Shown here in pieces: positions 1 through 6,157 of a stretch of DNA of 10,940 bases. This DNA comes from Amoeboradix gromovi. Its lineage: Eukaryota > Sanchytriomycota > Sanchytriomycetes > Sanchytriales > Sanchytriaceae. How positions within the stretch are numbered: position 1 is the stretch's first letter; each line of letters begins with the position of its first letter. The notes below the pieces were generated by a model. That model did no database searches and was not told the DNA's origin. It worked only from the letters and a program-made list of their open reading frames with translations. A program made the position numbers and the translations under genes. The stretch is taken from assembly GCA_018985225.1 (NCBI GenBank), contig JADGIF010000324.1, positions 1 through 10,940 of the forward strand. Direction: 5' to 3'.

Positions 1-38
1 GACAAAGTAATTTCGCCTATTGCCTAGGTGAAGAAATA

Positions 39-123
39 TGGGACACTACTGTGAAAACTTCAACTGGGTAAATCTCGTCACCCGCTTTTTACCCCTAGTC
101 TAGTTTTTACAGAGTGTGTCCCA
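39..123. repeat. Foldback / MITE-like element with terminal inverted repeats
   Basis: The left arm TGGGACACTACTGTGAAAAC (39-58) matches the reverse complement of the right arm at 103-123 at about 17 of 20 positions with one gap. The pairing continues inward: GGGTAAA at 65-71 faces TTTACCC near 88-94. The whole 85 bp could fold back on itself. No coding potential is visible. The left flank is TA and the right flank TG, so a TA target duplication with one later change is possible but unproven. The termini resemble those of the Fanzor element at 8551-9871. Confidence 0.5.
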
Positions 124-887
124 TGGTGTATTCAGAAGAACTCAATAAATTTTTAGTTTCATGAAATTTAGCCTTTTTTGCAAATATAATTATACTCACG
201 GCTTTGTAAAACAAAACGTGCCTTCATTATAAGAACTTTACAGTGGTAAAAGGAATGACAAGATGAAAAGGCCCTCTGCGTATTCCAAAAACAATATCAA
301 GTGTGTTCAGAAACTCATTAAAGTTCTGTAAGACCACGCTGACGCTTAGATTATCATAGTACTACCAAACTAATCACAAGGACGAACCTATCCACAAGTG
401 CTAGCTTGAATCATCTCAAATACTTCAACTAAGAGTCTCTCAACTAGTTATATCTGGACGCTATCCTAGAAAACTTAATATTACTAAGCTGGAAATACGT
501 AACACAGAGGCCAGGAAAAGGATTTTCTGAGATATCTCAAATAGAGTAAAAGGGTATGGAACACTGATGCATAGACACATACTATTAACAAACACATTGG
601 CTGCAGATAGGAATTACTGTGACAAAGAAAGGATTTGGAAACAATTGATTGCTATGAGCAAACGGAAAAGGCAATTGCAGTATCGAGAGCGATAAGGTTG
701 TACATTCTTAGTACAACACATTAGCCATAGACAATTCTGGGTTTAAAATGAAAGAATAATTGAACATTAACATGGAATTGTAGCCTTGGCCGTGGATGAT
801 GAATATGGGATATTTTATACTTAAAATCTCCATCTTATTGAGATATTTGTCTTAAAAAGCTTATCAAGTTTGTAGAATTTATCCCAC
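124..887. other. Gene-poor 5' region with decayed coding-like stretches
   Basis: There is no intact gene here. Two stretches look faintly coding on the plus strand. One is a 22-codon ATG frame at 263-331. The other is a frame open over 405-695 (about 95 codons) broken only by a TGA at 528-530; it contains GRYPRKLN near 465-490, which recalls the GRPRKL linker after the helix-turn-helix of Tc1/mariner transposases. That likeness is weak. The last 100 bases should hold the promoter of the endopolyphosphatase gene; a TATTTTATA stretch lies near 811-820. A 19-codon hydrophobic frame (796-855) directly precedes that gene. Confidence 0.3.
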
Positions 888-2183
888 ATGTTTTTCCCTT
901 GTGTATTAGCACTCTCTGGATATTTTTTGCATTTGACAGATATTCATATCGACCCGCACTATCTGCCTGGATCTTCCTTAGATTCTAATTGTCATCGATA
1001 TAATGGTGGTTTACGCGCTGGTATATGGGGCTCTGCTAATAGTGACTGCGATACTCCATCACATTTAGTAGAATATATATTCGAAAGTGTTCGTGAAATG
1101 TATGAAAATGAGGAAAACGATCAGCCCGACTTTATTGTTATCACCGGAGATCAAGCTCGGCATTCTAGCACAATTATACCAAGATTTGGTCCGGAGGTAA
1201 GACTTTTAAACGAAATGGTCACAAACAACTTAAAACTGCACATTCCTTTTGAAGTTCCAATAGTTCCTGTGGTTGGTAATAATGATGTTCATCCTCATAA
1301 TGAAGTGCTGCCAAATGATTTTTCGCTGGTTAGTTTGGCCAAGATCTGGAAAGATTTTATTCCTGAAAATCAAATGACTATATTCAAGGAATTGGGCAGC
1401 TATTATAAGCTAGTATCTGAAGAGAATGGTAGCAAGCTATATGTGATATCACTAAACACTTTGTATTTCTTTCAAAAAAATACTCAAATTAGTGGTTGTC
1501 AGCTGGGATCTCCAGGCTATAACCTTTTAAAATGGCTCGGTAAGACTTTAAAAGAATTGGTAACCCATAAAGTATTGATTGCTGGCCATATTCCTCCCGA
1601 ACACAAGTCTTATTTTAGTGACTGCTTATCTGATTATACAGTGCTTATTGAGCAGCACCAAGACACCATTGTAGGCGGAATATATGGTCACGTTAATATG
1701 GATAATTTCTTCTTTTTAAGTAGCCAAAATCCGAATGTCACACCTGGCTTCTTTGGAGATGAAAAAGACGAGTATTTTAACATTCTTCTAGATAGTTACA
1801 ATGAAGCTTTAAAATATGGAAACCTAACTCATGCTCCCATGGTTAGTCCCGCTATTCAACCGACTGCATTTCCATCATACAGAATTTTTAAGTATCATTT
1901 GGACGAGATTGAGACAACCGTAAATAGTTTCAATCAGTACGAGTTGGGGTCATACTCATTTGGTGAATTGTTGAAGTATAAGCAGTACTTCGTTAATCTA
2001 AATAAAGTTAAAAACAAAGGAGTTGATGGTATTGTTATTGAGAAAGAATATAGTACAGACTCAGATTTAGGAATGAAAGATTTGAGTGTGTATAGCTGGT
2101 TGGATTACGCGCGAAAGATTGTGAACAACAAGGATGTAGCGGAGGAATTTAGAAAGCACATGTTTGTATCTTCAAAGCGATAA
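888..2183 (+). CDS. Endopolyphosphatase-like metallophosphoesterase (Ppn1 family)
   Basis: This 431-aa protein belongs to the calcineurin-like phosphoesterase superfamily, in the endopolyphosphatase/acid-sphingomyelinase-like branch. Fungal Ppn1 cuts inorganic polyphosphate chains in the vacuole. The ordered two-metal motifs are all visible: DIHID (18-22), GD within TGDQARHS (86-93), GNND (130-133), GH (233-234) and GHVNMD (267-272). CHR at 35-37 after the first motif is also typical of Ppn1. The protein is shorter than most fungal Ppn1, and the domain starts at about residue 11. That leaves only a very short hydrophobic leader (residues 2-14) in place of the usual signal anchor. An in-frame TAG at 873-875 fixes this ATG unless an upstream exon exists. 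The family assignment is firm; polyphosphate as substrate is inferred from the family. Confidence 0.85.
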   Translation: MFFPCVLALSGYFLHLTDIHIDPHYLPGSSLDSNCHRYNGGLRAGIWGSANSDCDTPSHLVEYIFESVREMYENEENDQPDFIVITGDQARHSSTIIPRFGPEVRLLNEMVTNNLKLHIPFEVPIVPVVGNNDVHPHNEVLPNDFSLVSLAKIWKDFIPENQMTIFKELGSYYKLVSEENGSKLYVISLNTLYFFQKNTQISGCQLGSPGYNLLKWLGKTLKELVTHKVLIAGHIPPEHKSYFSDCLSDYTVLIEQHQDTIVGGIYGHVNMDNFFFLSSQNPNVTPGFFGDEKDEYFNILLDSYNEALKYGNLTHAPMVSPAIQPTAFPSYRIFKYHLDEIETTVNSFNQYELGSYSFGELLKYKQYFVNLNKVKNKGVDGIVIEKEYSTDSDLGMKDLSVYSWLDYARKIVNNKDVAEEFRKHMFVSSKR

Positions 2184-2198
2184 TTATGGTTGAAATTG

Positions 2199-2204
2199 AA
2201 TAAA
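2199..2204 (+). terminator. AATAAA poly(A) signal
   Basis: Exact AATAAA hexamer 15 nt after the endopolyphosphatase stop codon. Confidence 0.55.
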
Positions 2205-2354
2205 TCATTTGCTATAATTGCAAAAGCTCTACCATTCCCATAGCCTTTCTTTCTAGAGTTCTTTAATTGAATATACGTTCGATTTTCGTTTAGCTCGTCT
2301 GTTACAAGTGTCACTGCAGACATAAAATTATGATTAAAAAGTGGTTCTTAATAG

Positions 2355-2621
2355 GTTCCGAATACTCTCTTTTGTAACTATTATCCAACGTCTGTTAGCG
2401 CCAGTAAAGAGATCCTTTCACTGTTTACAAGAAATTCAGTAGTCGTAGATGATCTCTATCAAGTTGGCTTTGAGATATTTGAGCAAATCTGCTATCACTT
2501 GTATAATATAATCTCGGGTTCAAATCAACAAGGTCAAGAGCACTCTGAAGAGCTCAAGAATATGCTTATCGTCGCTAGAACTCATTCTAGTACCTTGTCA
2601 CATGGACAAAAAAGCCTTTAA
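2355..2621 (+). pseudogene. Unidentified coding relic without a start codon
   Basis: One plus-strand frame stays open for 88 codons between TAG (2352-2354) and TAA (2619-2621). Its first ATG comes only about 70 codons in. After the TAA the same frame continues for 11 more codons before TGA/TAG near 2655, then another stretch runs to about 2760. The conceptual product is mixed polar and hydrophobic, with a possible amphipathic helical part (VVVDDLYQVGFEIFEQI). I do not recognise the family. It could be the broken remains of a host gene, part of a transposable element next to Fanzor copy A, an exon of an unseen gene, or chance. Confidence 0.3.
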
Positions 2622-2966
2622 TTGATCAAGAGAGAAAGACAGTTAGCAGCTGAATGATAGAATGACTCTTTCAGACATCAGAGTACACTCGTGTGTCGTA
2701 TTATGTCAATTTTTAACGGCTTTGAAAAGAGACCAAGGCAAAGCAGCTCGATTATTTCTTGAATAAATCATTTATCGCGAATTTGTATGCATTTCTATAT
2801 AATATCAAGACTTCTCCAATAGCTTAAATACTCGATATTCTTCCTTTTCGCAAATGGTAAATGGAAATGGATGTAATCCCGAATATCTCAAATCTAAAAA
2901 ATAACTAAGAGGTACAGCATACATTCGTCTCAGACTGATAAGCTGGTCCAAACATGAAAGAATTAG

Positions 2967-3230
2967 ATGTCTTTCAACCCCAGGAAGCGATTTCTGTACA
3001 AGTTATTCAAGGAACGCTTGAAGTTCAAGTGTAAACAAAGAGGAAAGACGATGGTTGAGCGCAATGAAGCACTTACTAGTAAGACATGTACAAGGGGTGG
3101 TACTCTAAAGAAAACCAAGTTAGAAACTTACACCTGTACAAAGTGTCATTTGAAGATAGATAGAGATCATACGGCAGCAAGGACATACACATCGAGTATC
3201 TGCATCCTTATTCAATCCCGCTTAGGGTAG
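2967..3230 (+). pseudogene. Fanzor/TnpB C-terminal fragment (RuvC-II, zinc ribbon, RuvC-III)
   Basis: This 87-codon frame carries the C-terminal end of a TnpB/Fanzor RNA-guided nuclease. Visible parts are a basic segment (KERLKFKCKQRG, 16-26), the RuvC-II region NEALTSKTC with catalytic-type Glu34, a zinc ribbon with Cys41 and Cys57/Cys60, and the RuvC-III motif IDRDHTAAR with Asp67. The family pattern is CxxCG; here the codon at residue 44 is GGT (Gly) where TGT (Cys) is expected, so the ribbon lacks its second ligand. After AAR the frame slips relative to copy B, and a downstream reading (LHPYSIP) lies in another frame. The ATG is probably internal to the old gene. It is a dead fragment, not an active nuclease. 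Confidence 0.75.
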
Positions 3231-3276
3231 TGCAAGAGTGACCAGTCACTGCAACGGAGCATCTAGCACTGCTGGA

Positions 3277-3326
3277 TTCTCTGTGGAAATTCTCGATTTT
3301 CTCGGAAATCAGGACTTTTAACGAGT
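3277..3326 (+). repeat. Conserved 3' terminal block, copy A (candidate omega-RNA scaffold relic)
   Basis: This 50-nt block matches 5900-5948 at every position except one extra T. It can form a 6-bp stem, GATTTT-CTCG-GAAATC with one T.G wobble. It also contains the direct repeat GGAAAT, 13 nt apart. In TnpB and Fanzor elements the guide RNA scaffold lies at this 3' end, so that role is plausible but inferred. Confidence 0.5.
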
Positions 3327-3393
3327 AGAAACTAATACTTATGACAAATTTAAAAGCAAAATAACAATGGTTATGATAACCTAAAGAGATGAT

Positions 3394-3399
3394 TTTATT
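3394..3399 (-). terminator. AATAAA poly(A) signal
   Basis: TTTATT on the plus strand, read as AATAAA on the minus strand, begins 3 nt after the MGST3 stop codon. Confidence 0.55.
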
Positions 3400-3402
3400 G
3401 AA

Positions 3403-3849
3403 TCAATTAATCAGTTGTGCAAATTTTAGTCCTGACATTATCGCCATAACGAACATGCCAATGTGCCCAATAGCACTTACTCCGGCTCCGTATCGTCGCC
3501 CATCTGGCCCATGAGTTCTATACCCAGACGCATAAAGCTGTCTACCAAAGATAGTACATAATCCAAGTGTGGCAGAATATACTGGATAGTATATGCCACC
3601 AATCAAGCACCATGTAATAAGCATAGGCAAGGCTTCTAAATAATTGTGATGAGCTCTCTGCGCACAATTAAACTTGAACCATTGGTCGTCGCTCAAATTC
3701 ACGCTGTATCTACCGTTTCCATTATCTGGATATTTAATTCCATACTTCTTTCTTAACTTACCAACAGCAAATCCTTGAGTATAGCAATGCATTCCTAAAG
3801 ATGCAGCAGCCACTAATGCATAGCCGTATTCACTAGTAAGTGTGGTCAT
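3403..3849 (-). CDS. Microsomal glutathione S-transferase 3-like (MAPEG family)
   Basis: This 148-aa integral membrane protein of the MAPEG family matches the MGST3 subgroup. Those enzymes sit in ER or outer mitochondrial membranes and conjugate glutathione to hydrophobic electrophiles or reduce lipid hydroperoxides. The N-terminus MTTLTSEYGYALV matches the MGST3 start pattern (…LSKEYGFVLL), so I place the start at 3849 rather than at the ATG four codons upstream (3861). The diagnostic FNCAQRAHHNYLEALP is at 60-75 and the GRQLYASGYRTHGPDGRR block at 102-119. Four hydrophobic spans are expected (about 8-28, 75-93, 94-108 and 124-145), and the length is normal. No internal defects are seen. Reaction and location are inferred from the family. 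Confidence 0.92.
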   Translation of the reverse strand: MTTLTSEYGYALVAAASLGMHCYTQGFAVGKLRKKYGIKYPDNGNGRYSVNLSDDQWFKFNCAQRAHHNYLEALPMLITWCLIGGIYYPVYSATLGLCTIFGRQLYASGYRTHGPDGRRYGAGVSAIGHIGMFVMAIMSGLKFAQLIN

Positions 3850-3878
3850 TTCGTGGAGCAAAAGGTTCGTGATAATCG

Positions 3879-3885
3879 TTTTATA
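3879..3885 (-). promoter_or_regulatory. TATA-box candidate for the MGST3-like gene
   Basis: TATAAAA on the minus strand, about 30 nt upstream of the chosen ATG. The 151-bp gap to the upstream gene must hold this promoter. The short distance to the ATG would imply a very short 5' leader. Confidence 0.35.
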
Positions 3886-3977
3886 TTCGTCATAGATGCA
3901 CTAGAACCTTCGGCAACGTTCGTTCATTACACTTGACGGTGTCTTTAAAGAGGACCAATGTTGCTCAATTTAAATTG

Positions 3978-3983
3978 TTTATT
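3978..3983 (-). terminator. AATAAA poly(A) signal
   Basis: TTTATT on the plus strand gives AATAAA on the minus strand, 17 nt after the stop of the 119-aa gene. Confidence 0.5.
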
Positions 3984-4000
3984 AAGAATCTAACGTTACT

Positions 4001-4360
4001 CTATTTCTTACGGTTAGCTATTAAAAACTGATTGTAGATTGATGTAAGTTCAAAGTTAACTGCATGCAAATATATAAGCTTGGTGGTAACTTTCTTCGTT
4101 TCTTCAAGTAGTTCTAGAAAGTCTTGAATCAGTTCAGGATCAACGCCATCTGTATTAATTTCAACATCAGGCATTTCAAATAATTCATCAACCTGTTCGA
4201 CATTAAAATCAATTTTGTCGCTATTAATATGTTGAAATGGAGCAAGTATTTTCTCGTACTTGTTGTAAAACTCTACAAGTTCTGGTATTAGTGGATCCCT
4301 AATAATTCTTTCGATACTTGCACATCGTTCCATGCGGGAGGTTTCACTGCAGTTTTTCAA
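4001..4360 (-). CDS. Unrecognised acidic helical protein, 119 aa
   Basis: I do not recognise this protein. It has no signal peptide or membrane span. It is rich in Glu, Asp, Leu and Ile and looks all-helical: a segment around residues 15-40 ([20 protein letters not shown]), an acidic loop at 55-78, then a long amphipathic helix from about 78 to 115 ([15 protein letters not shown] and onward) suited to a coiled coil or subunit interface. That layout suggests a small subunit of a larger complex, but nothing specific supports one. A second Met at residue 10 (4333) is an alternative start, and an upstream exon cannot be excluded. Its placement in a compact run of genes, divergent from the cyclophilin and with its own poly(A) signal, supports it being real. 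Confidence 0.55.
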   Translation of the reverse strand: MKNCSETSRMERCASIERIIRDPLIPELVEFYNKYEKILAPFQHINSDKIDFNVEQVDELFEMPDVEINTDGVDPELIQDFLELLEETKKVTTKLIYLHAVNFELTSIYNQFLIANRKK

Positions 4361-4455
4361 TACTAGCGGACTTATTAGCTTTCTTCACACAAATCGTTTT
4401 CGCACTACTGTTTCCTTCTTTCCCACATTATTTTCAGCATTTATTTTACCCCTTC
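4361..4455. promoter_or_regulatory. Short divergent promoter region
   Basis: These 95 bp separate the start of the 119-aa gene (-) from the cyclophilin ATG (+). On the plus strand they are strongly pyrimidine-rich (for example TTTCCTTCTTTCCCACATT). Both genes probably share this bidirectional promoter. TTTTCAG at 4432-4438 could also be read as a 3' splice site, but no matching upstream exon is apparent. Confidence 0.45.
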
Positions 4456-5199
4456 ATGCATCTTGCCTGTCTCTTTGTCGCCGTAAAGGCAATTGATATG
4501 ACTATAACAGATAGAGTTTATTTTGATATAGAACAGGAGCATAAAAATCTGGGAAGAATTATCATTGGGCTTTACGGTAATGTAGTCCCTAAAACAAGTA
4601 AAAATTTCTTAGAATTGTGCAAGGGCGTCAAACTGCGCGGAAAGTTCTTAACTTACAAGGGCAGTAAGTTCCACAGAGTTATCCAAGAGTTTATGATTCA
4701 GGGTGGTGACTTTACAAAGGGAGATGGTACTGGAGGCGAATCAATTTATGGTAACAAATTTGACGATGAAAACTTTGATCTTAAGCACAGCACTGCAGGG
4801 CTACTTAGCATGGCTAATTCTGGTCGTAACACTAATGGTGCGCAATTTTTCATTACCACTGTTCCGACTCCCCATCTAGATGGTAAGCATGTTGTCTTTG
4901 GAAAGGTATTAGATGGTATGGACGTGGTGCGCGCAATTGAAAACACGAGAGTTTCCAAACTGAATGCTCCTATATTGGACGTTATAATTGCAGGTAGCGG
5001 AGAAATACTCGAGGAACCGGTAAAAGCTGGGAAGCTTGAAAACACAATGCTGGAAAAAGATGCAGATCAGTTGAAACTACCAAAAGACTATCAAAGCACA
5101 GAAAGAGAACAACAAAATGAAATGCCATATTACACCGTTTGGCTTGCGATATTAATTATAGTAGGAGCTGCCAATTTTATATATAGAGCACTTAGATGA
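4456..5199 (+). CDS. Secretory-pathway cyclophilin (peptidyl-prolyl isomerase) with C-terminal membrane anchor
   Basis: This 247-aa cyclophilin catalyses cis-trans isomerisation of prolyl bonds during protein folding. I choose the ATG at 4456 because it gives a short hydrophobic signal ([12 protein letters not shown]) directly before the domain; the frame is open upstream but would add a long unrelated leader. The domain spans about 20-190. Active-site residues are present: FHR (Arg74), Phe79, Met80, Gln82 and Phe132, plus [12 protein letters not shown] and GAQFF. The position equal to Trp121 of cyclophilin A is His140 (TPHLDGKH), as in Cyp40-type proteins, which predicts weak cyclosporin binding. 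A charged linker (about 195-222) leads to a single transmembrane helix ([18 protein letters not shown]). The catalytic domain should therefore face the ER or Golgi lumen, close to the cyclophilin B group. Confidence 0.95.
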   Translation: MHLACLFVAVKAIDMTITDRVYFDIEQEHKNLGRIIIGLYGNVVPKTSKNFLELCKGVKLRGKFLTYKGSKFHRVIQEFMIQGGDFTKGDGTGGESIYGNKFDDENFDLKHSTAGLLSMANSGRNTNGAQFFITTVPTPHLDGKHVVFGKVLDGMDVVRAIENTRVSKLNAPILDVIIAGSGEILEEPVKAGKLENTMLEKDADQLKLPKDYQSTEREQQNEMPYYTVWLAILIIVGAANFIYRALR

Positions 5200-5200
5200 T

Positions 5201-5206
5201 AATAAA
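5201..5206 (+). terminator. AATAAA poly(A) signal
   Basis: AATAAA begins 2 nt after the cyclophilin TGA stop. Confidence 0.5.
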
Positions 5207-5250
5207 TATTGCATACAATCATTTGGTATCCTAGGTTAGATTTTCATTCA

Positions 5251-5514
5251 TAAAATCGACAACGAACTACTTTGGACAGACTTTGAAAAAATGACCCCAA
5301 CTTCAGGTCTAGAAAAGAACCACCCTGATCGCCTTGTAGTTATATACCGTTCAGGCTCTTTTGTTGCCAAGTTTCCTTCTCATACAAATTCAATAACTGC
5401 CTTCCGAATTTTCTGTTTTAGTTTCCGCGTTATTTTCTGATCAAGGACTTTGGTATAGTATTGATACTTGCAAAATCGTTTGCCATGTAAGATAACCCTG
5501 CTCTCCCTGATTGG
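5251..5514 (-). pseudogene. Degenerate minus-strand relic, probably Fanzor-like
   Basis: On the minus strand one frame is open from 5514 to a TGA at 5250-5248, broken only by a TGA at 5382-5380. The first 44 codons include GKRFCKYQYYTKVLDQK followed by RKLKQKIRKAVIEF, and the frame after the break begins with EGN. This order resembles the Fanzor stretch with a basic FRKFRF-like helix, a long basic helix and then a beta strand ending in GDG or GN. The DNA at its 3' end (5272-5301) resembles the 3' end of copy C: read on the minus strand it contains GTTGGGGTC, then TTTTTTCA, AAG and TGTC in the same order as 9844-9871. No zinc ribbon cysteines remain, so an internal deletion is likely. Identity with the Fanzor family is an inference. 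Confidence 0.4.
5272..5301. repeat. Terminal sequence resembling the right end of the Fanzor C element
   Basis: The plus strand shows GACA, CTTT, GAAAAA and GACCCCAAC in the same order as the reverse complement of 9844-9871, with 1-2 nt gaps. This would place one end of an element whose gene ran on the minus strand, which agrees with the relic at 5251-5514. Confidence 0.4.
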
Positions 5515-5533
5515 TTAATACTAGGTGTCAGTT

Positions 5534-5948
5534 ATTGAATTATCATTTATCGAGAATTTTTGTGTATTTTTATATAGTTCCATGACTTTCCCAATACTTA
5601 ATGTACTCGATACTCTTCATTTTCGCAAATGGTAAATGGAATCAATGGATGTAATCTTGAATATGTCAAATCTAAAGATACTACATGTCTTTTAACCCGG
5701 CCCCAAAAGAGATCAACGACAAACAAACCTGTAAAACATTTATTTACTAGTTCGTATGTGATTGTTCTTACTACATGTACAACAATAGAGATCATATGGC
5801 AGCAAGGAATATATACAGGTATATGCATCCTTATTCAATCCCGCCTCCGTATAGTGAGAGCGTGAGCAATCACCTTAGCGGGTTTACCAGAATACTAGTT
5901 TCTCTGTGGAAATTCTCGATTTTCTCGGAAATCAGGACTTTAACGAGT
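5534..5948 (+). mobile_element. Fanzor/TnpB-like element, copy B (heavily decayed)
   Basis: This is a second copy of element A with several internal deletions. Shared parts are the left end (5534 onward), the FRKW-then-stop segment with TTTTCGCAAATGGTAAATGG (5619-5638), the RuvC-III stretch and the 3' block. At 5775 onward the frame reads NNRDHMAARNIYRYM and on to HPYSIPPPYSE, the expected RDxxAARNI motif, better kept here than in copy A. The region between the TSKTC-like site (ACTAGT, 5746-5751) and RuvC-III is shortened, which removes the zinc ribbon. There are stops and frame changes throughout. It cannot make a working nuclease. Confidence 0.6.
5900..5948 (+). repeat. Conserved 3' terminal block, copy B
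   Basis: These 49 nt match 3277-3326 except for one T. The 65 or so bases just upstream match copy A at only about two thirds of positions, so conservation jumps sharply here. The same GATTTT-CTCG-GAAATC hairpin is present. Confidence 0.5.
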
Positions 5949-6103
5949 CATCGAAAACAGTTTAATGTGCTTTATCAAGAATGCCTGAATTTCTCAAGTA
6001 ACAAATGACGTTCTTTGAGACTTCCTGGTTCATATAGTACTGAAAACCGTATATTTAGAGAGTCTAAGGTGTAAATTTTACTTAATTACAGAGTTTACTT
6101 TTT

Positions 6104-6109
6104 TTTATT
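6104..6109 (-). terminator. AATAAA poly(A) signal
   Basis: TTTATT within a T-rich run on the plus strand gives AATAAA on the minus strand, 48 nt after the stop of the multi-spanning membrane protein. Confidence 0.45.
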
Positions 6110-6157
6110 CGGTATTTCGTTATTCACTACTCTATATATTGTTCCAGGTGGATCGTA

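Larger units (their letters stand above)
2758..3326 (+). mobile_element. Fanzor/TnpB-like element, copy A (degenerate)
   Basis: Homology with copy B starts abruptly at TTGAAT (2758 here, 5534 in B) and stops abruptly after AACGAGT (3326 here, 5948 in B), which marks probable element ends. In the frame starting at TTTATCGCG both copies read a broken product with ILDILPFRKW or VLDTLHFRKW followed by TAA. This resembles the FRKW/FRKL motif upstream of the RuvC-II strand in Fanzor proteins. The nuclease C-terminus follows at 2967-3230. The middle, including any RuvC-I motif, is missing. No terminal inverted repeats were seen, as is usual for IS605/IS607-like elements. Confidence 0.65.

Noticed and set aside
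2105-2323. 72-codon minus-strand frame overlapping the 3' end of the endopolyphosphatase gene
   Set aside because: The first 45 codons look mildly coding-like, but the rest is antisense to a real gene and no domain is recognisable, so I could not support it as a gene.
3236-3249. Perfect small palindrome AGTGACCAGTCACT in Fanzor copy A
   Set aside because: Only partly kept in copy B (GTGAGCAATCAC). It may be part of the 3' RNA region but is too short to call as a separate site.
4318-4455. 46-codon N-terminal extension of the cyclophilin
   Set aside because: It overlaps the divergent gene and is a translated pyrimidine-rich promoter. The ATG at 4456 gives a proper signal peptide next to the domain.
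4746-5045. 99-codon minus-strand frame inside the cyclophilin gene
   Set aside because: It is antisense to the strongly conserved catalytic domain and has no features of its own.
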